The notes: generated by a model not told the origin, from the letters alone. 64,000 nucleotides of DNA from Paenibacillus senegalensis JC66 (GCF_000285515.1 NZ_HE610961.1:235863-299862), one strand, 5' to 3'; positions 53,594 through 62,563 are shown, counted from the first letter of the stretch. Made by a program: numbers and translations.

Positions 53594-54544
53594 TTAGTAC
53601 AGCGATTCGCCCGTCGATTTCTTGCTGAGCGTATTGGCGATCACCAGCAGGAACAAGCCGACCAGTGATTTAAATAGTCCGATTGCCGTCGCATAGCTGT
53701 ACTGCATTTGTCTTAACCCGGCCTTGTAAATGTAGGTGTCCAAAATCTCACTGTTGCGGATGTTCAGCGGATTCTGGAATACAAACACCCGTTCAAAGCC
53801 GTAGTCCAGGAAGTCTCCGATTTTCAGCAGGAACAGAATCGTAATGACCGGCAGCAGGGAAGGCAGGGTAATGCTTAAGGTTTGCTTCCATCGCCCGGCT
53901 CCGTCCATCTCGGCGGCTTCGTACAATTCCGGATTGATTCCCGCCAAAGCGGCCAGGTAAATAATCGTTCCCCATCCGACATCCCGCCACAGACCCGAGC
54001 CTACCAGCACGGAGCGGATATAGGATTCTTCCCCGAGGAAATAAATCGGTTCAATGCCAAACCAGCCGAGCATGACATTCACGATTCCCGAGGAGGGAGA
54101 CAAGATCCCGGTAAAAATACCGCTCACAATCACCCAGGACAAAAAGTGCGGCGCATATACAATCGTCTGTACAATTTTTTTGTACAGGACGAGTCTGACT
54201 TCATTCAACAGCAGGGCAAGAATAATGGGGGCAGTAAAGGCAAATACGATGTCGTATATCCCGAGCAGAAAGGTGTTTTTGAGTATTCTCAGGAAATCAT
54301 AGTGGGAGAACATCCATTTGAAATGATCAAGCCCAACCCACGGGCTTCCGCGGACTCCCGCGAACAAGTTATAATCCTGAAAGGCAATGACCGAGCCGAG
54401 CAGCGGCACGTATTTAAAGATGAGAAAATAGATAATACCGGGAATCGAGATAAAATAAAGCGCTTTATATTTCCACATGAAGCGAAGCGTGCTTCCCCGG
54501 CTCGTCACCGGCCGCCGGTCTTCCGGCTGAATTTGAGCGCCCAC
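53594..54544 (-). CDS. ABC transporter permease (LplB/YteP-like)
   Basis: Permease of 316 residues. The LplB-type features are YFISIPGIIYFLIFKYVPLL, GSVIAFQDYNLFAGV, the EAA loop NPELYEAAEMDGAGRWKQTL and a C-terminal span (AIGLFKSLVGLFLLVIANTL). It starts with GTG after AGGTGA, 6 bases downstream of the tautomerase. No ATP-binding subunit is encoded nearby. Confidence 0.88.
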   Translation of the reverse strand: MGAQIQPEDRRPVTSRGSTLRFMWKYKALYFISIPGIIYFLIFKYVPLLGSVIAFQDYNLFAGVRGSPWVGLDHFKWMFSHYDFLRILKNTFLLGIYDIVFAFTAPIILALLLNEVRLVLYKKIVQTIVYAPHFLSWVIVSGIFTGILSPSSGIVNVMLGWFGIEPIYFLGEESYIRSVLVGSGLWRDVGWGTIIYLAALAGINPELYEAAEMDGAGRWKQTLSITLPSLLPVITILFLLKIGDFLDYGFERVFVFQNPLNIRNSEILDTYIYKAGLRQMQYSYATAIGLFKSLVGLFLLVIANTLSKKSTGESLY

Positions 54545-54550
54545 GGCAGA

Positions 54551-54733
54551 TCACCTCTTGTTCTTCAGATTGGCTGGGGCGTGTTCGTCGATCGGCCGCT
54601 CGTTGAAGCGGATATGGATAAACTCGGGCTCCCTGTCAATAATCCGTGATAATTCCCTGGTGAAGACCTCGACGATTTCCTGCTTCTGCTCATCGCTTCT
54701 TCCCTCGTACATCTCAATCGTGATTTTCGGCAT
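54551..54733 (-). CDS. 4-Oxalocrotonate tautomerase-family protein
   Basis: Tautomerase-fold protein of 60 residues; after removal of Met the catalytic proline is at the N-terminus (PKITIEMYEGR). The KQEIVEVFTRELSRI helix and EFIHIRFNE strand match the 4-OT fold, which assembles as a hexamer. The ribosome site AAGGAGGT is strong. It is the first gene of the uronate transporter operon, an uncommon place for it; it may isomerise an unsaturated keto acid made during uronate breakdown. That role is inference. Confidence 0.85.
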   Translation of the reverse strand: MPKITIEMYEGRSDEQKQEIVEVFTRELSRIIDREPEFIHIRFNERPIDEHAPANLKNKR

Positions 54734-55108
54734 TTGGATAACCTCCTTTGCTTTTTTATTCCCTTTCCTGTCAATGTTTTGGTGCGTGCTCTTATAGTAA
54801 AGGGGTTCAAGCTGACATACAATGGAATGGTTTTGATTGCACTTGTGTTTTTTTAGGTCGCTATGCCGCTATTAATAAAAAATTAACCGATATATTTCTT
54901 CGTTCAGCAGGAATAAGCCGCGAAGCAGAGAATAACACCAGCATTACATCATTGAACTTACATCATTGGCAATTTCCTTTTCCATACAGCCTCCTTGAAC
55001 TTCCTTCAGCAGGCTGCAGCACAAAAACGGCACCTAGAGCGACACTTAAAATGTCCATCCCGGATGCCGACTTATCAACAAGAAGAAAATTGCTTAGGAG
55101 GGATTGCT
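54734..55108. other. 375-base divergent spacer
   Basis: AT-rich spacer between the tautomerase operon and the beta-helix gene. It should contain both promoters; on the minus strand TATAAG near 54795 is a -10 candidate without a good -35. No repeat or hairpin was found. Confidence 0.5.
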
Positions 55109-57112
55109 TTGTCCAGAAAAGAACACCCCGTTCACGTGGAGACGTCTGAAAAGTCATTAACCTCATCCGGTAATCCATCGTCCTCACAATCCCCATCTGC
55201 TGATTCAGCAGAACCGATTCGTTCTGGTGTTAGCTCAGGCTCTAGTTCAGGCTCTAGTTCAGGCTTTAGCCCAGGTTCTAGCCCAGGCTCCGGTTCAGTT
55301 CAGCACTCCCCCTCCCCGGGAACGGCAGGCATGTCCCGCAGGAAATTTCTCGCTTCCCTTGGGGCGGCAGGGGCAGCGGCAGCTTTAGGTGGAGGAATGT
55401 CCGTCCTTTCCGCACAACCCGTTACAGACGCAGTTTATGGGAGAGCCGGCAATATGGGCAATGGCAAAGAACACCCATTGGCCGGCAGAATAGCGGGCTT
55501 CAGCGATCCGCTTGTCGTAAACGTTAAAGATTTTGGGGCGCTTGGTGATGGAGCAACCGATGATACGGCCGCCGTGCAAACCGCCTTGGATCAAGGCATG
55601 CTGATGAATAACCCGGTAATAGTGCTGTTTCCTCCGGGCACTTATTATTGCGGCAGTCTGCAGGTGCACTCCCATACGACCTTGCAAGGGCTGGGCCAGG
55701 TGACGATCAAGCATAATCCAAGCACCGGCTATACCTCCCCATGGCCGCGCGCTATGCTGACCAATGACAATTTGCCGCCTTACGCCGAGCCTGATTCACC
55801 GGCCCGTACGGCAGTTGTTGGAGCTGCAGTGAATATTGAAGTGAACGGCATTACCTTTGACGGCAATCAAGCCCCGGTCTATATTCTGCAATTCATCTCC
55901 ACAGACTACGTTCGTATCGTCAATTGTAAAGCAACCAACTCGCAGGGCGGTGTCGATCTTCGCGCAGTCCGCCACTCCTACATTAATATTGAATGCTCTC
56001 ATATTGAAGAGGATGCCATTTCCCTAACCGATCAAAACTTCATGCCGGCTCTCCTTAATCAACGGGGGCTATCCGAATATATTCTGTTCGACCGCTGCAT
56101 TGTCCGGGATTCCTGTACAGGCAACGGGATGGATGCGAGCAGCATGAACGCTTTTGAAGTGGACGATGGCCCCCGCTTCCTCACCTTCCGCAATTGCCAG
56201 GCTATTAATAACCGCGGCTGCGGTTTTATGATGCATGTCCATTCCACTGAATACGATCTATCCGATATTCAATTTATCCATTGCGCGGCCATTAACAATA
56301 CACCGCTTCCTGGCGTAACTGATCGCTATGTCGCCGGCTTTGTCATTGGCCAATGCCCGGTAGGCAGTTACTTCGGCAGAATTACTTACGATCATTGCGT
56401 GTCGATTGGCAATGTTAACAGCGCCTTCGTCAATGCCCCCGGAGCCCAGGAGGGCTATAAATCCGATGTCACTTTCATCGGCGGTTATTGGGAAGCTACC
56501 TACAAGGGTACGCAAACCCGCAACCAGATTCATTCCTGCTTTTTCCTCACCAAACAATTCCGTAATGTTAAGCTCTCCGGACTTACTCTGGTTGGACCTA
56601 CGGATGGCTACAACATTTATACTTATGGTGCTGCCGACGGATTAACCCTGGAAAACTGCACCCTTAAAGGAGCTTACGCCCCATTAAGATTAGGTCATAC
56701 CGGCGGACAGCTATCGGTACAGCACTGTGATATCAGTTCCACGGCACCGGCCACTGCGCCTAGTACCGTGTTCGTCTACACTCTCTGTGATGACGTTAAC
56801 TTCAGCCAAAACCGGGTTAAGCTGGATCAAAGCCTGTATACCTCGTCGATTATTCGGATTAATCAGAGCCAGTCTGCTGTCCTTAACGGCAATGTTATTC
56901 AGAACACCGGTCCTGTAGGCAGCCGCGGCGTTAATCTGGATACCGCAGGAGACGTTGCGATTACCGGTAATGTCATTAAGCATTTCCAGTTTGCCGTCGG
57001 CTTCAGCAATACATCCTCCTCCGTCGCGGTAACCGGCAATGCATTCAAGGGGTGCACAGCTAAATTCAGCGCCACACCGGCGTATCTTGTAGAGACCGCC
57101 AATACAATTTAA
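55109..57112 (+). CDS. Tat-exported right-handed beta-helix (pectate-lyase-like) protein
   Basis: Protein of 667 residues. After a polar extension, a twin-arginine signal starts at residue 75 (MSRRKFLASLGAAGAAAALG). The mature part begins VNVKDFGALGDGATDDTAAV, the usual opening of glycosyl-hydrolase-28-related/pectate-lyase-3 beta-helices, and continues with helix turns rich in N and V (FDRCIVRDSCTGNGMD, LENCTLKGAYAP, VAITGNVIKHF). The start is TTG at 55109, 6 bases after AGGAGG, which makes the Tat signal lie unusually far in. Residues about 42-64 are a Ser/Gly repeat. It probably binds or cuts an extracellular uronic-acid polymer and feeds the divergent ABC operon. Confidence 0.8.
   Translation: MSRKEHPVHVETSEKSLTSSGNPSSSQSPSADSAEPIRSGVSSGSSSGSSSGFSPGSSPGSGSVQHSPSPGTAGMSRRKFLASLGAAGAAAALGGGMSVLSAQPVTDAVYGRAGNMGNGKEHPLAGRIAGFSDPLVVNVKDFGALGDGATDDTAAVQTALDQGMLMNNPVIVLFPPGTYYCGSLQVHSHTTLQGLGQVTIKHNPSTGYTSPWPRAMLTNDNLPPYAEPDSPARTAVVGAAVNIEVNGITFDGNQAPVYILQFISTDYVRIVNCKATNSQGGVDLRAVRHSYINIECSHIEEDAISLTDQNFMPALLNQRGLSEYILFDRCIVRDSCTGNGMDASSMNAFEVDDGPRFLTFRNCQAINNRGCGFMMHVHSTEYDLSDIQFIHCAAINNTPLPGVTDRYVAGFVIGQCPVGSYFGRITYDHCVSIGNVNSAFVNAPGAQEGYKSDVTFIGGYWEATYKGTQTRNQIHSCFFLTKQFRNVKLSGLTLVGPTDGYNIYTYGAADGLTLENCTLKGAYAPLRLGHTGGQLSVQHCDISSTAPATAPSTVFVYTLCDDVNFSQNRVKLDQSLYTSSIIRINQSQSAVLNGNVIQNTGPVGSRGVNLDTAGDVAITGNVIKHFQFAVGFSNTSSSVAVTGNAFKGCTAKFSATPAYLVETANTI
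55232..55298. repeat. In-frame 12-base tandem repeat before the Tat signal
   Basis: Five full 12-base units and one partial unit (AGTTCAGGCTCT and variants) encode SSGS/SPGS repeats upstream of the twin-arginine motif. Confidence 0.85.
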
Positions 57113-57120
57113 TCAGCAAA

Positions 57121-57166
57121 ACAAGCCCTCCGACAGCGAGACTCGTTCGCTATACGAAGGGCTTGT
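57121..57166. terminator. Hairpin terminator after the beta-helix gene
   Basis: ACAAGCCCT (57121-57129) pairs with AGGGCTTGT (57158-57166), with AGCGA/TCGCT pairing inside. The plus-strand tail is CCTTT and the minus-strand tail TTTTG, so it may serve both converging genes. Confidence 0.7.
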
Positions 57167-57209
57167 CCTTTATCCGTTTTGCGCATCATGATCTGAATTT
57201 CATTGAACC

Positions 57210-57341
57210 CTAGCGAAGCCAAAGCCAAAGAGCCGCCAGAATAATTACCCACAGCCCGGCTCCTATAATCAAGCCGTAAACGAGTCCCCTGCCGAAGGAC
57301 AAGGGATTCTCCTTGTCTTCAGGCTCCCGATGATCGGTCAT
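57210..57341 (-). CDS. Small single-span membrane protein, 43 residues
   Basis: ATG at 57341 follows GGAGG by 8 bases. The protein starts polar (MTDHREPEDKENPLSFGRG) and continues with one hydrophobic span (LVYGLIIGAGLWVIILAALW) ending WLR. The short acidic head, glycine-arginine joint and tryptophan-flanked span look like a real small membrane protein, of a kind common in Paenibacillaceae. Function unknown. It converges on the beta-helix gene across the hairpin terminator. Confidence 0.7.
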   Translation of the reverse strand: MTDHREPEDKENPLSFGRGLVYGLIIGAGLWVIILAALWLWLR

Positions 57342-57558
57342 ATCCAGCGCCTCCCCGCTTCTTAAACGACCTATTCCTTAATTATACGCGCTTAGCCATT
57401 TAAGATGAACCTTTCTTTCGGTATAATAACTAATAGACTTTTTTAAACCGCTTTGATCGCTATCCTATTTAATTGAAAGATCAGAGGATTTACAGGAAAT
57501 GAAATGCTAAGCATGCTGACATGCTGAGATCACAATGAAAAAGGGGTTAGATTCCACA

Positions 57559-58512
57559 ATGGAAACGCATGTGGCGGTCATCGGCACCGTATTTGTCGAT
57601 TGTAAAGGATTTGCCAAGCAATCCTATTATCCCCTGTCCCGCAATCTGGGTCAGGTTCAATTCGTCCATGGCGGCGTCGGGCGGAATGTCGCGGAAACGC
57701 TGGCGCATCTCGGCGTTCCCGTATCGCTTGTCAGTACCTGCGACGCCAGCGGAATCGGCGATGAGGTCGTTCAGCGGCTGAAAGCAAACCAGGTCGGGAT
57801 CACCCATTTGCGGCAGGTTGACAAAGACGGGATGGGCATGTGGCTTGTCATATTGGACGAGAAAGGCGAGCTGGCCGGGTCGATTTCACACATGCCGGAT
57901 GTGGGACACCTAGCCAAGGTCATCGAAGAGAAAGGCGACGAAATCGTCTCTTCCTGCAGCCATCTCGCTCTGGAGCTGGACCTGAACGGAGAGATCTCGG
58001 AACAGGTTCTCGCTCTGGCGCACAAGCATAACAAGCCCGTATTCGGCATACCCGGCAATCTGGATGTGATCCTGTCCCATCCCCATCTGGTGCATCAGCT
58101 GGAGTGCTTCATCTGCAACCATCATGAAGCCGCCCGCATTTGGGACACCGACCTCTCATCCGCTTCCTCCGAAGAGATCCTGGCCCAAATGAAAGCCTTC
58201 GTCGATGCCAGTACGCTGCGCTCCATGGTGATCACGCTCGGGGAGAAAGGCTGCATCTACTATGATTCGAAGACAGATTCTTTCGGGCATCAGCCTGTAT
58301 TTCCTGTCCGCATGGTAGACTCCACCGGAGCGGGCGACGCTTTCTTCTCCGGCACCGTATCCGCCTTGGTCCGCGGCTTCAAGCTGCCGGTCGCCGTGCT
58401 TTGCGGCACCAAAGTAGCCGGGTGGACGATCGAGTCGCCAGAGAGCACTTGTCCGGAGCTTAAGGAAAAAGTGCGGAGCGATGCGTTTTTTCAGGCGATG
58501 CGGGAGAAGTGA
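57559..58512 (+). CDS. PfkB-family carbohydrate kinase
   Basis: Kinase of 317 residues related to ribokinase and pseudouridine or adenosine kinases. It begins METHVAVIGTVFVDCKGFA, has the glycine-rich VHGGVGRNVAETLAHLG, a NHHEAARIW segment and the catalytic VDSTGAGDAFFSGTVSALV. The start could also be the ATG at 57535 (adding MKKGLDST), but the family normally begins at the VAVIGT strand; neither has an ideal ribosome site. It is flanked by terminator hairpins and seems to be a single-gene unit. The sugar is unknown. Confidence 0.85.
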   Translation: METHVAVIGTVFVDCKGFAKQSYYPLSRNLGQVQFVHGGVGRNVAETLAHLGVPVSLVSTCDASGIGDEVVQRLKANQVGITHLRQVDKDGMGMWLVILDEKGELAGSISHMPDVGHLAKVIEEKGDEIVSSCSHLALELDLNGEISEQVLALAHKHNKPVFGIPGNLDVILSHPHLVHQLECFICNHHEAARIWDTDLSSASSEEILAQMKAFVDASTLRSMVITLGEKGCIYYDSKTDSFGHQPVFPVRMVDSTGAGDAFFSGTVSALVRGFKLPVAVLCGTKVAGWTIESPESTCPELKEKVRSDAFFQAMREK

Positions 58513-58542
58513 AGAGTAGAAGCAGAAAGGCACGCAAATGCA

Positions 58543-58600
58543 TAACCCTCCCCTCCACCGGGATCTGTAAATCCGCAGTGAAGGGGAGGGTTATTTTTTA
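58543..58600 (+). terminator. Intrinsic terminator after the PfkB gene
   Basis: TAACCCTCCCCT (58543-58554) pairs with AGGGGAGGGTTA (58582-58593), followed by TTTTTT. It is strong on the plus strand and sits 15 bases from the convergent vanZ-like stop. Confidence 0.88.
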
Positions 58601-58614
58601 AGCGAATATCCTGA

Positions 58615-59103
58615 TTAGCGGGGGTACGGACGGTTCTTTCTTCTGCTGTTCCTGCGAGGTCTTTGGCCGGCAGCGCTCCAGTAGGAGAAAAGAATCACGA
58701 ACAGCAAGCCGATCGCGCCCCCGGTCAGATCCAGTATAACATCCTCCATCGCCCCGGTCCGGTTAGGCTGGCGAAGCTGATTCCATTCGTCCAGGACGGC
58801 AACGAGGCCCACCCCGGCCAAAGCGATTACCGCTTTCGGCACAAGGCTTAACCGATATGGCTTCAGCGCCACATAGGCCAAAGCCGCTACCATTGCATAT
58901 ATGAACAGATGCGCGCCTTTGCGAAACAGAAATTCAATGAAGCGGAAAGGCTCTGCCTTAGCCTCGATCGTCGAGGTGCGATAGTGCAGCGACCAATCGG
59001 GGAGAAGCTCTTTCAAGCTGTCTTCCGACAGCTGCTCTCTCAAATACGGCTGAATGCTCTGAACCTCGTACGGCTGGGATGACAGCACCAATACCAAACC
59101 CAC
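58615..59103 (-). CDS. VanZ-like family membrane protein
   Basis: VanZ-like protein, at least 162 residues. The signature is FRKGAHLFIYAMVAALAYVA followed by spans and LDEWNQLRQPNRTGAMEDVI, then a last span and an Arg-rich tail. The GTG at 59103 is the first conventional start, but it cuts the first membrane span; the frame is open upstream and reads KRKLLYLLPLLLWVGLVLVL behind an ATC codon (59145) placed 9 bases after GGAGG (59155-59159). The true protein may therefore begin there. VanZ in enterococci adds teicoplanin resistance; most homologues are uncharacterised. Confidence 0.82.
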   Translation of the reverse strand: MGLVLVLSSQPYEVQSIQPYLREQLSEDSLKELLPDWSLHYRTSTIEAKAEPFRFIEFLFRKGAHLFIYAMVAALAYVALKPYRLSLVPKAVIALAGVGLVAVLDEWNQLRQPNRTGAMEDVILDLTGGAIGLLFVILFSYWSAAGQRPRRNSRRKNRPYPR

Positions 59104-59235
59104 CCACAGCAGCAGAGGTAGAAGATAAAGAAGTTTTCGTTTGATAGCTCTGGTCCTCCATTTTGATAGACTTGTATAGTCTATTGTATCCCGGGGGACA
59201 CCGTTTTAGACTTTGAATGCAGGATGCAACAACCG

Positions 59236-60261
59236 TTAGCTCTTATTATAGTAGTCGACATACCAATCGGCAAACTTCTGCAAGCCTTCATCTATCGGAG
59301 TTTGCGGCTTAAAGCCTACCGCTTCCTGCAGCAAATCGGTAGAAGCATAAGTCGCCGGAACGTCTCCAGGCTTAATGGGTTCAAATTTTTTCTCAAACCG
59401 TACTTCTTTGCCAAGCGCATGACCAAGAGCTTTTTCCAACGCTTCAATAAATGTCATTAATTTCTCCGGACGGTTGTTTCCGATGTTAAATACCCTGTGA
59501 GGAACGATAGTCTCCGGAGGAGTCCCGATCAGCCGTACGATGCCCTCCACAATATCATCGATATACGTGAAGTCGCGGTAAAGATCATTTTCAAAATCTC
59601 CGTTGTTAAAAATGCTAATGGGCTTCCCCGCAAAATAACGGTCAGTAAACCCGAAATAAGCCATATCCGGGCGGCCCATAGGCCCATAAACTGTAAAGAA
59701 ACGCAGGCCTGTAGCCGGAATTTGGTATAGGTGGCTGTAGGTATGAGCCATTAATTCATTCGATTTCTTCGTTGAAGCATACAAAGAGACAGGATGGTCG
59801 ACGAAGTCGCTTTCTTCAAAGGGGACTTTCTTGTTCGCACCATAAACCGAACTGGAAGAGGCATAAATGAGATGATCCACCGGATGATAGCGGCAGGCTT
59901 CCAGGATATTGAAGAAGCCTACAATATTGCTTTGAATGTAGGCACCGGGGTTCTCCAGGGAATATCTCACTCCCGCTTGCGCGGCTAGATTGACCACCAC
60001 CTTGGGCTTGTACTCTGCAAAAAGTCCATCGACCGCGGCCTTGTCGGAAATATCCCCTTTAATAAAAACAAACCTCTCGTAAGAGGTCAATTGAGTCAAG
60101 CGGGCTTGTTTAAGTTTAACGTCATAATAATCATTCAGATTATCTACACCGACGACGGTGCAGCCCTCATCAAGCAGCCTTCTGGCTAAGGCATGCCCGA
60201 TAAAGCCTGCGGCACCCGTGATCAGGCAGACTTGATTAGGAGCCAATAGAGTGGATTTCAC
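59236..60261 (-). CDS. UDP-glucuronate 4-epimerase-like NAD-dependent epimerase
   Basis: Extended SDR of 341 residues. NAD motif ITGAAGFIGHALARRL, then VGVDNLNDYYDVKLKQARL, which is typical of UDP-glucuronate 4-epimerases, SSSVYGANKKVPFEE, catalytic YASTKKSNE, and FFTVYGPMGRPDMA. It would convert UDP-glucuronate, made by the upstream dehydrogenase, to UDP-galacturonate. The reading frames overlap by 26 bases, so the two are translated together. Product: precursor for a capsule, exopolysaccharide or teichuronic polymer. Confidence 0.9.
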   Translation of the reverse strand: MKSTLLAPNQVCLITGAAGFIGHALARRLLDEGCTVVGVDNLNDYYDVKLKQARLTQLTSYERFVFIKGDISDKAAVDGLFAEYKPKVVVNLAAQAGVRYSLENPGAYIQSNIVGFFNILEACRYHPVDHLIYASSSSVYGANKKVPFEESDFVDHPVSLYASTKKSNELMAHTYSHLYQIPATGLRFFTVYGPMGRPDMAYFGFTDRYFAGKPISIFNNGDFENDLYRDFTYIDDIVEGIVRLIGTPPETIVPHRVFNIGNNRPEKLMTFIEALEKALGHALGKEVRFEKKFEPIKPGDVPATYASTDLLQEAVGFKPQTPIDEGLQKFADWYVDYYNKS

Positions 60262-61612
60262 TGTTATCCGCCTCCTTCACTCCTTCTCGGCTGGCCGGTT
60301 CCCTGCCAATCGAATGATACTCGACGCCCGCTTCTTTCATTTCTGCAACGCGGTACAGGTTTCTGCCGTCATAGACGAGCGGCGTCCTCATCCACTGCTT
60401 ATAAGCTTGTGGAGTAACTGCCTTGATCTCTCCCCACTCGGTAAAGATAAAGCAGACGTTGGCTTCTGCCAGCGCTTCCTGAACGGTGCTGGCATAGGTT
60501 ATACTGCCTTTACCGCACTTGCCTTGCGGGTAGACCTTGGCAAAGTTGGCCATGCCAACGGGATCGTAAGCATAAATATCCGCCCCCTGCTCCAACAGCA
60601 AAGGCACATTAGCGAGTGAAGCAGCTTCCCTTAAATCGTCCGTTCCGGGCTTGAACGTCAACCCGAGTATGGCTACCTTAAGTCCATTAAAAGTGATGAG
60701 CCGTTTTCTCGCCTTGTGGTACAGCTTCGTCTTCTGCTCCTGGTTTACCTCAATGGCTGCCTTGACGGTCTTTAGCTCGTAGCCGTGCTGTCTGGCCAGA
60801 TACTCCAGTGCCTTCGTATCTTTAGGGAAGCAGGAACCGCCATAGCCTATTCCCGCATTCAAGAACTTGCTGCCAATCCGCTCATCGTAGCTCATCCCTT
60901 TGGCGACATCCTGCACATCGGCACCGACCAGTTCACAAAGGTTGGCGATGTCATTCATGTAGGAGATTTTCAGAGCGAGGAAATCATTGGCAGCATACTT
61001 AATCATCTCTGCAGATCTGCGACTAACTGAGACCATCGGCAAGTGGAAAGGCTCGTACAGCCTCATCAACATGTCCTCAGCCCATTGACTTTCCGTACCA
61101 ATGACAACCCTCTCCGCATAGAAGGTGTCATGCACGGCAGAACCCTGCGCCAAGAACTCCGGATTCGAGGCAACCTCCACTCTAACATCATGGATCAGGA
61201 AGTCTTGAATGAACTGCTCCACCTTATCATTCGTCCCTACAGGAACGGTAGATTTCACCACTACGAGACAATCCTTCTCTACCGATTCCGCAATCTGTCT
61301 GGCCACAGTCGCGATATGCGAGAGATTAGCTGAGCCATCAGGCTCCTCCGGTGTTCCCACACCTATAAAGATAGCATCCGCATGCTTGTAAGCCGCTTGA
61401 TAGTCAGTCGTAAAATCGAGCCTGCCCGCCGCATAATTTTTCTGCATCAACTCTTGCAAGCCAGCCTCATAGATAGGGGAAATCCCGGACTTCATTAGGT
61501 TTACCTTGTGCTCATCTATATCTACACAAGTCACTTGATGGCCGACTTCAGCAAAGCAAACTCCCGCCACCAAGCCGACATAGCCTGTTCCCGCAACAGC
61601 TATTTTATACAT
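60236..61612 (-). CDS. UDP-glucose 6-dehydrogenase
   Basis: Nucleotide-sugar dehydrogenase of 458 residues: YKIAVAGTGYVGLVAGVCFA (NAD site), VVVKSTVPVGTND, EFLAQGSAVHDTFYAERVVIG, the active-site loop GYGGSCFPKDTKAL with the catalytic cysteine, and LTFKPGTDDLREAAS. It oxidises UDP-glucose twice to UDP-glucuronate. Length and motifs are those of Ugd/TuaD. It lies 32 bases after the rfbA stop and overlaps the epimerase gene. Confidence 0.93.
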   Translation of the reverse strand: MYKIAVAGTGYVGLVAGVCFAEVGHQVTCVDIDEHKVNLMKSGISPIYEAGLQELMQKNYAAGRLDFTTDYQAAYKHADAIFIGVGTPEEPDGSANLSHIATVARQIAESVEKDCLVVVKSTVPVGTNDKVEQFIQDFLIHDVRVEVASNPEFLAQGSAVHDTFYAERVVIGTESQWAEDMLMRLYEPFHLPMVSVSRRSAEMIKYAANDFLALKISYMNDIANLCELVGADVQDVAKGMSYDERIGSKFLNAGIGYGGSCFPKDTKALEYLARQHGYELKTVKAAIEVNQEQKTKLYHKARKRLITFNGLKVAILGLTFKPGTDDLREAASLANVPLLLEQGADIYAYDPVGMANFAKVYPQGKCGKGSITYASTVQEALAEANVCFIFTEWGEIKAVTPQAYKQWMRTPLVYDGRNLYRVAEMKEAGVEYHSIGREPASREGVKEADNSEIHSIGS

Positions 61613-61644
61613 GGTTTTCCTCCTTGTTTTAACTTGGTGGTATT

Positions 61645-62523
61645 TTATGGAAACAGATTATAATTCGCCAATCTAATAAGGTATTGCCCATACTCATTTT
61701 TCTTAAGTGGTTCAGCTAATTCTAACAACTGGTCTCTGTTTATATAGCCTTTTCTAAATGCGATTTCTTCTAAACAAGCTACTTTTAGACTCTGACGGTT
61801 TTCAACTGTTTCAATATATTTCGATGCATCAAGCAAAGACTCATGTGTACCGGTATCTAGCCAGGCAAAACCACGGCCTAATAACTCAACATAAAGGTTC
61901 CCTGATTCCAAATAGGCCTTGTTTACATCTGTTATTTCTAACTCACCTCGAACAGAAGGCTTTATCTTTTTAGAGATATCCACCACCTCATTATCATAAA
62001 AATAAAGTCCTGTAACAGCATATGTGGACTTGGGTTTATCGGGTTTTTCTTCTATTGATATTGCCTTTCCATTGTCATTAAACTCTACTACTCCAAACCT
62101 CTCAGGGTCTTTCACATTATACCCGAAAATTGTCGCACCCCTTTTTCTTGACGCCACGTTTTCCAACAATTTAGTAAAACCATGTCCATAAAAGATGTTA
62201 TCTCCTAGTATTAATGCAACATTATCCTCGCCAATAAATTCTTCTCCAATTAAAAAAGCCTGAGCTAAACCGTCAGGCGACTTTTGTACCAAATATGATA
62301 GATTAATTCCAATGTTATTTCCATTGCCCAAAAGTTGTTTGAATCTTGGCGTATCCTGGGGAGTTGATATTATTAATATGTCTCTAATACCAGCAAGCAT
62401 TAAAACGGACAAAGGATAGTAAATCATCGGCTTGTCGTATATTGGAAGAAGTTGTTTGGAAATGGTTTTTGTAAGAGGGTATAATCGCGTCCCATTTCCA
62501 CCGGCTAAAACAATACCTTTCAT
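61645..62523 (-). CDS. rfbA: Glucose-1-phosphate thymidylyltransferase
   Basis: Nucleotidyltransferase of 292 residues making dTDP-glucose, first step to dTDP-rhamnose. [69 protein letters not shown] and [16 protein letters not shown] are all as in RfbA/RmlA. The rest of the rhamnose pathway (rfbB, C, D) is not in the window. Base composition is clearly more AT-rich than in the genes downstream, which suggests a polysaccharide region acquired separately. Confidence 0.94.
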   Translation of the reverse strand: MKGIVLAGGNGTRLYPLTKTISKQLLPIYDKPMIYYPLSVLMLAGIRDILIISTPQDTPRFKQLLGNGNNIGINLSYLVQKSPDGLAQAFLIGEEFIGEDNVALILGDNIFYGHGFTKLLENVASRKRGATIFGYNVKDPERFGVVEFNDNGKAISIEEKPDKPKSTYAVTGLYFYDNEVVDISKKIKPSVRGELEITDVNKAYLESGNLYVELLGRGFAWLDTGTHESLLDASKYIETVENRQSLKVACLEEIAFRKGYINRDQLLELAEPLKKNEYGQYLIRLANYNLFP

Positions 62524-62563
62524 AGTTGTGATTACCCCCTATTTATTAAAGTTAGGGTGTGCC

